From NCBI GenBank assembly GCA_007859835.1, contig SJPJ01000001.1, positions 245,255-309,254 of the forward strand: 64,000 nucleotides of DNA. Reading direction: 5' to 3'. Positions 45,452 to 54,145 of the stretch are shown here, piece by piece. The position numbers were made by a program, and so were the translations under genes. Position 1 is the stretch's first letter. The number at the start of each line of letters is the position of its first letter. The DNA comes from Novipirellula herctigrandis (GTDB taxonomy: Bacteria > Planctomycetota > Planctomycetia > Pirellulales > Pirellulaceae). A model generated the notes under the pieces. That model was not told where the DNA came from, ran no database searches, and saw nothing but the letters and a program-made list of their open reading frames with translations.

Positions 45452-47128
45452 TTAGGATCCCGGTAGCACGACACTCTTGGAAAACCTTTCGGTGGGCTTA
45501 CCCTCACTCTGCAAAAGCACGGTTGTTGTTAGTTTTTTTCCTTTGGCAAAGGTTTGATCACATAGCAATCGCACGATCGTTTTTTCAAAGGGTTTCAATT
45601 GCCTGACCGAACCGCTGGCGATTCGTGTTTCACTTGCTGGTTCGCCAATCAGTAGCTCGACTGTTGATCGTCCGGAAACGGCCTCACCAAAATTCTGGAT
45701 TTCCACATAAGCTTCTAGCCCTTCATTGGTGAACTCAAACTTGGGCGAGAGTGCGGAAAGCTGCGACACGACTGGATTGGCACCGGGCAAACGAGCCCAC
45801 CCAAACAGCAACTTTCCATCGCTCGATTTACCGAGTAGTTTTCCTGCCCAGTTCGCCGCTGTGATGCCGCTGTTCTTACCGTCAAACGTAAGAATTAGGT
45901 CTGTGCCATCTTGTTTCGTCTTCATAACTCTGCTGCCACGACCGTAGTTAACCTCTTCCGAAGCTCCGAAGCGAAGGGAATCAAGATCAAGATCGGTGTG
46001 GGGATTAAAATCGTCTTCGGCCTTGATCTTCACGAGGATCTGTTGCGTCGAATCGGTAATAGGATTGGGGTTTAGAAGTTCCATCAAACGAGGTACGGTC
46101 ATCGGGATACCGATGAGCTTGGAGTTATGGTTGTCGTTTGGTTGATCGGAATGCTTGTCGCAATCGATCACAGCGAAATAGGCATACAAAGGCCGCCCAT
46201 GATCATCATGTAGAAAACGGATCCGCTCGTATTTGTACCAATCTTCCTTGGTTCCGTCTTGGTAGCGAGCGATCCCCGGCGTATAAGCTTCGCCCGGTTC
46301 GGCTTTCCAACGGAATCCATCGATTGAACGCAGGTAGTAGGCAATCCGGCCTTTCCAATCGTTCACGATGATGTGGTATTGCACGTCGTCCTTCCACATC
46401 ACAGGATCTTCGAAGATGCCCTCGACTTTCGGGTAAACCGATTCGGCGGATGTGTTATGCCAGTTCTCTCCGCCGTCTGGGCTGGCCCAAATGTACCCTC
46501 GGCGGGAAACAGCGATGTAGGAACCGTCATCCCTCGGTGCAAACGAGAAGTTTACATAGTTCTTAAAAACATAACGCTCGCGTTTGTGGAAATCATAAGC
46601 GTGCCTTTTCCAAGGTCCCGACGGACTGTCGGAGGCAAACAGCACCCCGTGCGTGGTGTAAATAATGTACTTTCCGAGTTTACACTTCGTGGGAGTCAAC
46701 AGTTCGGGGTTATGTCCCACGCCCAAAGTTTCCTTCGCTACATACGGTCCAAGAGGATGGTCCGCTACTGCATGGACAACTATCGAATCAAAGTATCCGA
46801 AATGGCCAGCGGGGTGATTTTCGGGCCAGCGGGACGAGTAAAGGTGGTAGACGCCTTGATCGTCTTTGAATGGATCGCCACACCAATATGACCACTTGGG
46901 GTCTTCGATACCGTTACTGATATCACGTGGCGTCACGTTGTCGCCGCCCCACGTATCGCTTGTTAGCGGACGCATGATCGGCATCGGCTTGAACAGATCC
47001 TTGAACTGCCCGCCGGGTACTAGATCGGTCCATTCACCAGGACGCTGCCGAACGACGTCGTCTGCCTGTAACGGAGCCAACGCAGATGCACCCAGCAGGA
47101 TGGAAGTTATTAATACGCTAAATTTCAT
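45452..47128 (-). CDS. Exported beta-propeller hydrolase-like protein (third paralogue)
   Basis: From the ATG at 47128 (AAGGAA upstream) the protein has 558 residues with a signal peptide (FSVLITSILLGASALAPLQA). The propeller follows and has the family motifs PRDISNGIEDPKW, GVGHNPEL, FEDPVMWKDD, YERIRFLHDDHGRP and DLDSLRFGASEEVNYGRG. A C-terminal CARDB-like sheet (ANPVVSQLSALSPKFEF ... VEIQNFGEAVSGRSTVEL) completes it; there are no FN3 domains. It is separated from the other two paralogues and from any GH29 gene, being next to a nitroreductase gene. Role presumed in the same polysaccharide pathway. Activity unproven. Confidence 0.8.
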   Translation of the reverse strand: MKFSVLITSILLGASALAPLQADDVVRQRPGEWTDLVPGGQFKDLFKPMPIMRPLTSDTWGGDNVTPRDISNGIEDPKWSYWCGDPFKDDQGVYHLYSSRWPENHPAGHFGYFDSIVVHAVADHPLGPYVAKETLGVGHNPELLTPTKCKLGKYIIYTTHGVLFASDSPSGPWKRHAYDFHKRERYVFKNYVNFSFAPRDDGSYIAVSRRGYIWASPDGGENWHNTSAESVYPKVEGIFEDPVMWKDDVQYHIIVNDWKGRIAYYLRSIDGFRWKAEPGEAYTPGIARYQDGTKEDWYKYERIRFLHDDHGRPLYAYFAVIDCDKHSDQPNDNHNSKLIGIPMTVPRLMELLNPNPITDSTQQILVKIKAEDDFNPHTDLDLDSLRFGASEEVNYGRGSRVMKTKQDGTDLILTFDGKNSGITAANWAGKLLGKSSDGKLLFGWARLPGANPVVSQLSALSPKFEFTNEGLEAYVEIQNFGEAVSGRSTVELLIGEPASETRIASGSVRQLKPFEKTIVRLLCDQTFAKGKKLTTTVLLQSEGKPTERFSKSVVLPGS

Positions 47129-47255
47129 TGTGATTAAGTTCCTTGAAATGGCTGAAAGCGAGTTCAATTTTATTACAGGATCGCATAATCGGCAGTGCTT
47201 GCCAGCCCAACAATGGGGTGCTAGCGCCAAACTCGACCGCTGAGTTGTTCTTGCG

Positions 47256-47936
47256 TCATACCTCCGTCAGTGTTTCCGCCAACGGTAAGCGGGACTTTGG
47301 CAACTTCGCGTTGAAGTCATCATCAGAACGATAACCCAGAGCGACAGCAACGATGCTTGTGTATCCCTTTTCACGCAAGCCAAACTCTTCGTCCAAAGCC
47401 TTGGTATCGATGCCTTCCATCGGAACGGCATTGATGCCAAGCGTCGAAACACCCAAAAGAAACGACCCGACATTGAGATACACCTGCTTTTCCATCCAAT
47501 GTTGTACGTCTTTAAGGTCGTGCCGGTGCAGATTGACGAATCGGCACCGAATCGAATGCACGAGCTCTCTTTGAGCCGGATCGGTTAGCCGGCCATCCGC
47601 CTGCTCCTGGTCAAGCAACCGCAACAAGTAGTCTTCGCTGATTTCAAGCTTGCTGCAGAACACGACCACGTGCGACGCATTCAGAATTTTTGGTTGGTTC
47701 GATGCGAAGTTTCCCGCAGCCGCCACCGCAACCCGCCGTTTCCCTTCATTTGTCGAAGCAAGAATGAAGTGCCATGGTTGGCTATTTGTGCTCGACGCAC
47801 TGTATCGCAACAGATCCTTAATCGAGTCGATGTCCGAATGCTTTATCTTCTTGGTTGGATCAAATGCTTTGGTCGAGTAGCGACGTTGCACAACTTCAGC
47901 GATAGGAAGATCCAATCTTTCAAGTAGCTTAAGCAT
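47256..47936 (-). CDS. nfsB: Oxygen-insensitive NAD(P)H nitroreductase NfsB-like
   Basis: FMN-dependent reductase of nitro compounds and quinones, cytoplasmic. The 226-residue sequence follows the enterobacterial NfsB line very closely: RRYSTKAFDPTKKI, LLRYSASSTNSQPWHF, NASHVVVFCSK, WMEKQVYLNVGSFLLGV, EGIDTKALDEEFGLREKGYTS and the end AKLPKSRLPLAETLTEV. The Arg and Ser residues of the N-terminal RRxST motif and the SSTNSQPW segment bind FMN. It is followed upstream by an ABM-domain gene on the same strand, 143 bases away; together they look like a small redox-stress unit. The high similarity to a proteobacterial protein suggests horizontal transfer. Confidence 0.93.
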   Translation of the reverse strand: MLKLLERLDLPIAEVVQRRYSTKAFDPTKKIKHSDIDSIKDLLRYSASSTNSQPWHFILASTNEGKRRVAVAAAGNFASNQPKILNASHVVVFCSKLEISEDYLLRLLDQEQADGRLTDPAQRELVHSIRCRFVNLHRHDLKDVQHWMEKQVYLNVGSFLLGVSTLGINAVPMEGIDTKALDEEFGLREKGYTSIVAVALGYRSDDDFNAKLPKSRLPLAETLTEV

Positions 47937-48079
47937 ACGTATGCTCCTGAGATGTAGTTGGCTTTATGCGTATCAAGGGGAAGTGTCGATACCATGCAGA
48001 AGTATCGCGTCAAATGGACGAACAGAATCGACGAAGTCGCGATTGGTGGCGGCTCGATGATCAGGCTGCAAAACAACGA

Positions 48080-48370
48080 CTATGCAATTACCGTCATTTC
48101 ATTGACAGTGAATTCTTCGACCGCGCCTTCGGTCGCAGCGATGTAGTCCTGCAAGTGTTGTGAACCCATATGCTTTTGCCATCGTTCGCGGGATTCCCAG
48201 TTCTCGTAAAACATAAAGTGCGCTGGATCTTCATTGTCCTGATGCAAATCGTATTGCATGCAGCCCGCTTCGGCGCGAGTGGTTTCGATCAGCCCTTGAA
48301 GCTCGGCCCGAACGAGATCAATTTTGTCAGCTTTCGCCTTGATATTTGCAACAATCGTAAGTTTAGACAT
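48080..48370 (-). CDS. ABM-domain (YgiN-like) monooxygenase
   Basis: A 96-residue single-domain protein of the antibiotic biosynthesis monooxygenase fold, a dimeric alpha-beta barrel that oxidises quinol-type or aromatic compounds without cofactor. Family landmarks: LTIVANIKAKADKIDLVRAEL at the start, EAGCMQYDLHQDNEDP, FMFYENWESRERWQKHMGS with the conserved His, and a final beta strand. AAGGAA lies just upstream of the ATG. Encoded upstream of nfsB on the same strand, and probably co-transcribed. YgiN-type proteins in other bacteria are linked with quinone redox cycling, which fits a nitroreductase partner. Confidence 0.88.
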   Translation of the reverse strand: MSKLTIVANIKAKADKIDLVRAELQGLIETTRAEAGCMQYDLHQDNEDPAHFMFYENWESRERWQKHMGSQHLQDYIAATEGAVEEFTVNEMTVIA

Positions 48371-49145
48371 ATTTTTGCGTTCCTTGATTGGTTGTTAACG
48401 ACTGGAAATCCAACAGCACCGCATCGCTCAATGACACGCGGCATTTGCATAGTCGACAAATCATCGGTGAATCCAAGTAGACTATCATTGCATCGCTGGT
48501 CTGTGCAGCCAACGAATGCCTTCGGTTCCATTCGCGATAGGCGCTGCTGCAATTTTTTGCGCACCGAGTGTGTTTTGTAAATCGTGCGTTTGTCAATTGT
48601 GGCGGGCCAGTTGGTACTTTGCTAGAGATGGTTTTGAGCAAAACTGCCTTTTCGCACTTCCTGGCTGAGGTGGAGTCCTGTTTGTTTGGAATCGCGCTGT
48701 CCCTATTCCCAGCGTCAACTTAGAGCTCCCCCGATGGTTCAATCGATGCAGCACGTGCACATTCACGGTCATTTCTGTCACAGCCTGATATAGGGGGTGA
48801 CCAAACGTGTTGTCTACTTTGAGGAGTGACTTGGCGCAAACGTAGCGAACGAAATCGAGCGAAGTTGCCGGTTGGCATGTTGGAAATGACTACGATTGAT
48901 AAGTTGAATGAATGGGCTTTTAGTGTTGTGGCGGATTCGGCGGTATCAATTGGCGGGTTCATTTACCCGAAGCCGTTTGTTTCTCCCTCAGCAATTGTTT
49001 CTCCCTCAGCAATTCGTCAAGTCGTATTGAATAGTGGCATCGGCATAGTGGTTCCAATACAATGGTCCAGCGGCGTCAGGCAACTCATTTCGTCTGCCAG
49101 CTTACACGAACGAACGCAACGGGAATTTCCCCCAAAGGACTTAAC
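48371..49145. other. Divergent intergenic region; no gene supported
   Basis: Lies between the ABM gene (minus) and the exported oxidoreductase gene (plus). Short frames are present without recognisable motifs. It includes an 18-bp duplication at 48979-49014 and the AAAGGA ribosome-binding site before 49146. Confidence 0.4.
48979..49014. repeat. 18-bp tandem duplication upstream of the oxidoreductase gene
   Basis: Two perfect copies of GTTTCTCCCTCAGCAATT lie about 130 bases before the start codon, in the probable promoter or leader region. Confidence 0.85.
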
Positions 49146-50495
49146 ATGCAAACGAGTAACAAAGTGAAACGTCGCACATTGCTTAAGGGGGCTTTGGCCG
49201 CATCGGCGGCAGGCTTGGCTCCGTTTAACATCCTCAAGGCAGGGCCATCTCCAAACAGCAAACTCAACATCGCCTGTATCGGCGTGGGAGGACGTGGTTC
49301 CGCAGTTGCCGGAGGTATGGCCGGGACGGATAACATCGTTGCGCTGTGCGATGTCCATGAATCTTGGCACAAAGCTGCTATTGCTAAACAGCCGCGACTA
49401 CAAGGCATAAAGCTTTGGAAGGACTATCGCGAGATGTTCGACAAGGTTGGTAAGGAGATCGATGCGGTGATGATCGCTACACCCGAGCACGCGCGTTTTT
49501 CGATAGCGATGTCAGCTATCCGACAGGGCAAGCACGTCTATGCCGAGAAACCGCTGTGTCATACCGTGAATGAGATTCGATTATTGGCGGAAGAGGCCGC
49601 AAAGAATCCAGCGATCGTCACACAGATGGGGAACCAAGGGCATTCCAGTGAGAGCGCTGCTCAAATCAATGATTGGGTCGATGCTGGAACGATTGGTCAG
49701 GTCCGCGAAGTGGTCGCTTTCTCGAGAAAGAACTATTGGATCGACAAACCGTTGGTTCAAGGAAGCGACGTGCCTGATGACTTGGATTGGAATCTGTACT
49801 TGAATCGCGCGGACGAGATTCCTTTTAGCGAAAGTTACATGAATCGCGAGTGGATTCGCTATCGCCATTTCAGCGGTTCGGTGGGTGACATGGGCGGGCA
49901 CACTTTGGATGCCGGTTATTACTCGCTCGGTTTAACTGCGCCGACGAGTGTTCGGGCCGACGTCGTCGCACCGGCGACACCGTGGTCAATGCCACGAGCA
50001 GGTGTCGTTACTTGGGAGTTTCCGGCTCGCGGCGATAAACCGCCGGTCACCATGAAGTACTACTTAGGAACGGATATCGAATTCCCGAGGCCCAAGCATC
50101 TTGATCCGGACCAAAAGATGATCGATGCCGGTTCCTTTTTAGTGGGTGAACACGGATCGATCCAAGCGGGAAGCCATAGTCAAGGTGCGAGATTACTGCC
50201 GAAATCGTTGAGGGATGCGACGCAGAATGTGTCTGCATCGGCGTTCCGATGTAAAGCGAGTAATCACTCTGCTAATTGGACGTTGGCTTGCAAAGGCGAG
50301 GACAAAGCGATGTCGTCATTCGACTACGCAGGACCGCTTTCCGAGGTCGTTGTGCTCGGAAACATCGCCCTCATTCATCCTGGTACGACCTTGAAATGGG
50401 ACGCGGCCAAGATGGAGATCACCAATCATGAGGCAGCCAACAAGAGCCTATTCATGCGTCGTATTGACCCGCGTGACCACCTGAATTGGTATTGA
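49146..50495 (+). CDS. Tat-exported Gfo/Idh/MocA family oxidoreductase
   Basis: NAD(P)-dependent sugar dehydrogenase-like protein of 449 residues. The ATG at 49146 has AAAGGA seven bases upstream and gives a twin-arginine signal (KVKRRTLLKGALAASAAGLAP); earlier starts add unrelated sequence. The Rossmann dinucleotide site is IACIGVGGRGSAVAGGM. AEKPLCHTVNEIRLL carries the family EKP motif with the catalytic Lys, and HTLDAGYYSLG the C-terminal domain. Planctomycetes encode many such exported members, thought to use a tightly bound cofactor as in glucose-fructose oxidoreductase. It opens the plus-strand run that continues with GH16 and two sulfatases, so it may oxidise a released sugar. Substrate unknown. 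Confidence 0.92.
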   Translation: MQTSNKVKRRTLLKGALAASAAGLAPFNILKAGPSPNSKLNIACIGVGGRGSAVAGGMAGTDNIVALCDVHESWHKAAIAKQPRLQGIKLWKDYREMFDKVGKEIDAVMIATPEHARFSIAMSAIRQGKHVYAEKPLCHTVNEIRLLAEEAAKNPAIVTQMGNQGHSSESAAQINDWVDAGTIGQVREVVAFSRKNYWIDKPLVQGSDVPDDLDWNLYLNRADEIPFSESYMNREWIRYRHFSGSVGDMGGHTLDAGYYSLGLTAPTSVRADVVAPATPWSMPRAGVVTWEFPARGDKPPVTMKYYLGTDIEFPRPKHLDPDQKMIDAGSFLVGEHGSIQAGSHSQGARLLPKSLRDATQNVSASAFRCKASNHSANWTLACKGEDKAMSSFDYAGPLSEVVVLGNIALIHPGTTLKWDAAKMEITNHEAANKSLFMRRIDPRDHLNWY

Positions 50496-50559
50496 GGTTC
50501 GCAGACCAGCAAACGCGATGACGCAGATTGTCACGTTGTATCGTTAACCGCACGAAAAA

Positions 50560-50589
50560 CGCCTCGATTGTGTGATCACAATCGAGGCG
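50560..50589 (+). terminator. Strong hairpin after the oxidoreductase gene
   Basis: CGCCTCGATTGTG and CACAATCGAGGCG form a perfect 13-bp stem with a TGAT loop, preceded by AAAAA. It starts 65 bases after the stop codon. A T-run on the plus-strand exit side is missing, so ending may be Rho-assisted or the structure may protect the 3' end; read on the minus strand it does have a T-run. Confidence 0.65.
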
Positions 50590-51025
50590 AGTGATCACAA
50601 CCGCGCAGACGAACCGACTTGGTATTGGAAGCGGAAATTTGCTCGCCGTGTTGGGGCCCCGGATTTTTGCAGACTGTTGCCGGGCCAGCCCAGCACAATG
50701 GCATCGCGGTCCATGCCGTTCCAGAGTATCAGCGTGCCTGCGAGGAAACAGCGGATAAGGACGCTATTTCTGCTATTCGAAAAATGTCCGTCGAAATTAT
50801 TCCAATTTTCCGTGTCCTTTGCGGTTACCTAGGCAAGCGGATCCCAGCGCTACTGCCGTCTCGTAGGTCTGCGGCGTAAGCGTTGAGAACGAAGGGGCTG
50901 ACGGAGGATTCCAAAACGATGGTCTTCGGTTTGTCAAACCCAATTCGCTTCCGAGCGAACATGACGCAGCGCGCCACTTCGTTGTCACAGCTGCCATGTC
51001 GACAAGAAGAGTATTCAACTGAAAA
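50590..51025. other. No gene supported; upstream of the GH16 gene
   Basis: Contains short frames only. It directly repeats GTGATCACAA from the hairpin loop side at its left end. The region before 51026 is AT-richer and probably holds the GH16 leader. Confidence 0.35.
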
Positions 51026-52369
51026 ATGAAAATAATGTTCATAAAGACGAGCTTTGCGTTCCTTTTGGTGTTATCGGTTTGCAACCTTTTGCACGCGGAT
51101 CCTCCAGTGCCGCCCGTGGGAAAGCGATGGGTGTTAAATCCTGATTTTTCCGATGAGTTCAACGGAACGCAATTGGACTCGACCAAATGGCTTGATCATC
51201 ACCCGACATGGAAAGGACGGGTCCCGGGCTTGTTCCTGCCGTCGCAGGTTTCGGTAAAGGATGGTTGCCTGCAAATTGAAGGTAAGAAGCTGGAAAAGGA
51301 TATTGTCATTGACAAAGGGAATGGCAAAAAGGATGTGTTCACGATTGCAGGCGGAGCGGTTGTTTCAAAGCAAGCGGCCTATCGAGGGTATTATGAATGC
51401 CGGCTAAAAGCTGCGAAAACCACCATGTCTACGACATTCTGGTTCTCTGGCGGTGGTGGCGAAGGCCCTCACGGCTGCGACAGCTATGGCTTGGAATGGG
51501 ACATCCAAGAGTGCATCGGCAGAAACGGCGACTTCGACGGCAGCTACTTCGCCAATGGCATGCATTCGAATTCGCATTATTGGTACACCGACTGTGATGG
51601 TGAAAAATTCGATCACCGAGCAGAACAAGTTAAGTTTGAGGATCCGGAACTTGCTTCGGAGGACTTCCATGTTTATGGAGGATGGTGGCGAGATGAAACC
51701 AAAGCCAGCTACTACTACGACAATGGCGAGCCAAAACATCAGATATTCTACAACGAGATAAGCGAGAAGCCTTTTGACCGTCCGCTATATATGCGTTTGG
51801 TTTCGGAAACCTACCCGTTCCCATGGATCGAACTTCCAAGTGATGAAGAACTGGCCGATCCGACCAAGAACATTGCGTATTACGATTGGGTTCGTGGCTA
51901 CAAGCTCGTCGATGTTGAGGATCCCAATCATATCGACATGGACACAAAGCGAGGGACTCAAGAAGGGGGTGTTCGTGGGACGGTCTCGGAAGACAAGGCT
52001 CCGGTAAAACCGAGATCGGTAGTCAAAGTCTTCGACGAGAAGATAACGTTCAACACAGATGATTGTGAACTGAGTGCGTCTGGTACGCTAAAGATCGCCT
52101 TTACCTACAAGGCCAACGAAGAGAGAGAGGATGTTCTCGAACTGCATGATTCGAATGGTGGTATCGTTGCCGATGCCACCATTGCTGCTTACGCAGGCTA
52201 TGCCAATCGAGTATTTGATTTCGCAATCGGTAAAGACGTCGCGAGCAAATCGGGGCTTAAGTTGACGGGTAGCATTCGCCCAATCAATAGCGATCGTTCT
52301 GACCACCTCAGTACCGATTCGTTGGACGTTGATCGAGCCAGCCCAAGCGACCCGCGTCCGCAAAAATGA
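51026..52369 (+). CDS. GH16 family endo-beta-galactanase/glucanase-like enzyme
   Basis: 447-residue secreted endo-hydrolase with a signal peptide ending near LLHA-DP. The jelly-roll shows DFSDEFNGTQLDSTKW at the start and the catalytic signature E-W-D-I-Q-E (Glu157, Asp159, Glu162) in SYGLEWDIQECIG, the beta-bulge form of GH16 with nucleophile and acid/base. HVYGGWWRDETKASYYYDNG and the following strand complete the fold to about residue 300; the C-terminal 140 residues form a separate sheet domain (ITFNTDDCELSASGTLKI). GH16 covers agarases, porphyranases, kappa-carrageenases and laminarinases. Next to GH117 and sulfatases an agar- or porphyran-type substrate is most likely. Followed at once by two sulfatase genes. 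Confidence 0.93.
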   Translation: MKIMFIKTSFAFLLVLSVCNLLHADPPVPPVGKRWVLNPDFSDEFNGTQLDSTKWLDHHPTWKGRVPGLFLPSQVSVKDGCLQIEGKKLEKDIVIDKGNGKKDVFTIAGGAVVSKQAAYRGYYECRLKAAKTTMSTTFWFSGGGGEGPHGCDSYGLEWDIQECIGRNGDFDGSYFANGMHSNSHYWYTDCDGEKFDHRAEQVKFEDPELASEDFHVYGGWWRDETKASYYYDNGEPKHQIFYNEISEKPFDRPLYMRLVSETYPFPWIELPSDEELADPTKNIAYYDWVRGYKLVDVEDPNHIDMDTKRGTQEGGVRGTVSEDKAPVKPRSVVKVFDEKITFNTDDCELSASGTLKIAFTYKANEEREDVLELHDSNGGIVADATIAAYAGYANRVFDFAIGKDVASKSGLKLTGSIRPINSDRSDHLSTDSLDVDRASPSDPRPQK

Positions 52370-52421
52370 TCGTCGGTCTATTGAGCTTTTACAAACACTT
52401 CAAAATTGATTGAGGAATAGG

Positions 52422-54011
52422 ATGTTAAGGCACTTCTTTGCCATGGCGGCCATGTTGTTCGTCGTGGTTGTTTATGGGCAAACTAAGCCCAATGTGATTG
52501 TCTACTTTGCGGATGACATTAGCGCTCGGGAATTCCCAGTCTATGGATCCTCTGTTTGGAGCGATTTGAAAGGCCAAGCCACGAATGATCCTGAGCTCCG
52601 TGCTCGAACGCCAGTGATGGAGCAGTTGGCTAAGGAAGGTGTTGTCGTGAAGACGGCGTGGGCTGCAACGATTTGTAATCCAAGCCGTGCCATGATGATG
52701 ACGGGGCGTTATGCGCATATCCATAAATGGTGGCATAACCGAGATCGCGGTTCCTACCGAGATCAAAACGGGCGTCCTTTGACATGGCCGCTGTATGAGA
52801 GTTCGCCGATGTTGAACGGGCATATTGCTCAAAAAGCCGGATATGGGACCTATTGGGCAGGCAAAACACAAATGGCCGGAGACCTCACTCGGTTTGGATT
52901 CGATGAAGGATGTTTTACTCCCGGAAATTTGTCAGACACGGATAATCCATTCACCGATTTCAAGCACATCGTGAAGAAAAAGAACGGTGAAAAGGTCCTG
53001 ATTAATGCGGATACCGGAAAGACATGCAAAAGCTATCAGCAACACGGATGGTACTGGTTTCCGCATGTACGCCTGATGAACGACCCCTCCGCTCCGGGCG
53101 CATTCAGTTGGTGGCCCAACTCCGATGAGTCAAAGGCATCATTTGGAATCAATACTTATGGTCCAGATGTGGAACTTGACTTTGTTTTCGACTTTATGGA
53201 CCGGCAGCAGAAGACTGGAAAACCCTTTTTTGTTTATCACACTACCCACCTTGGGCATGATGCGTTTGATTGGTTCTTTCCTGAGTCACCCTGCAAATGG
53301 CCGGGGGCTCCTATGGTGAGTTGGGACGGCAAAGAATACACGCGGACACAGCCACAAGTGACCGGTGATGCCGGCAAGTACGAAACCCATGGGACCATTA
53401 CCGATCCGGGGATCCACAATCATGTTAGCTATATCGATTACCAGATCTGGCTGTACCTGAACAAACTGAAGCAAATGGGGCTGGATCAGAATACCATTTT
53501 GATCATCGCCGCTGACAACGGAACCAGCGGTTATGGAAAAGGAAGTCCGGAGCGGCAGAAAGGATGTCATGTGCCGTTCATGATCTATGCGCCCGGTATT
53601 AAATTCACAAAAGCGGGCATGCAAGACGTGCTGCTAAGCATTGCTGACGTCTGGCCAACGCTGGCGGAGGTCATGAAGGTTGAGACACCGCAAGGCTACG
53701 AAATCAACGGAGAGAGTTTTTGGAGCTGGCTTACGACCGATCAACAGCAGCACCGTGATTGGATCTATACACACAAAAGCGAAAAGCAGTTGGTCCGGGG
53801 CAAGCGAGTCATGAAAGATGGATTTGGCAAATGGTGGGACGTCTCCGAGACGCCCGATGACCTGATTAGTTTTCGCCAGATCACGAATTGGGAAGCAGAG
53901 TCAACAGAGTTCAAAGACGAGCGAGATAGGCTTCTGCAAACTATCAAGCCGTTCGATCTTCATGCGATCGAGCATGACGCGCCAGGATTCAATGGCGAAC
54001 AAAACAAGTGA
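52422..54011 (+). CDS. Secreted S1-family sulfatase
   Basis: 529 residues from the ATG at 52422, which has GAGGA just before it; an in-frame TTG four codons earlier is less likely. Signal peptide to about VYGQ. Metal ligands YFADDISAREFP, formylglycine signature CNPSRAMMMTGRYAH with Cys at about residue 85, and LIIAADNGTSGYG near the end. Asn in place of the more common Gly, Ser or Thr after the Cys is allowed in the C-x-P-S-R motif. It is longer than its neighbours and belongs to a different subfamily, with a KWWHNRDRG insert after the signature. Encoded 52 bases after the GH16 gene, so very likely in one transcript. Confidence 0.92.
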   Translation: MLRHFFAMAAMLFVVVVYGQTKPNVIVYFADDISAREFPVYGSSVWSDLKGQATNDPELRARTPVMEQLAKEGVVVKTAWAATICNPSRAMMMTGRYAHIHKWWHNRDRGSYRDQNGRPLTWPLYESSPMLNGHIAQKAGYGTYWAGKTQMAGDLTRFGFDEGCFTPGNLSDTDNPFTDFKHIVKKKNGEKVLINADTGKTCKSYQQHGWYWFPHVRLMNDPSAPGAFSWWPNSDESKASFGINTYGPDVELDFVFDFMDRQQKTGKPFFVYHTTHLGHDAFDWFFPESPCKWPGAPMVSWDGKEYTRTQPQVTGDAGKYETHGTITDPGIHNHVSYIDYQIWLYLNKLKQMGLDQNTILIIAADNGTSGYGKGSPERQKGCHVPFMIYAPGIKFTKAGMQDVLLSIADVWPTLAEVMKVETPQGYEINGESFWSWLTTDQQQHRDWIYTHKSEKQLVRGKRVMKDGFGKWWDVSETPDDLISFRQITNWEAESTEFKDERDRLLQTIKPFDLHAIEHDAPGFNGEQNK

Positions 54012-54145
54012 AAGAAATGTTTTTGAAATGACAGCCGCTTCGACGTCGCGCGGAGGGTAAAGGCTGATGGAAGGGAAATGAGTCCAACGCAACTTTGCTG
54101 TTGGAAAATACGTTGAAAAAACCAGGTTTTTGAGTGAATTGAAGA

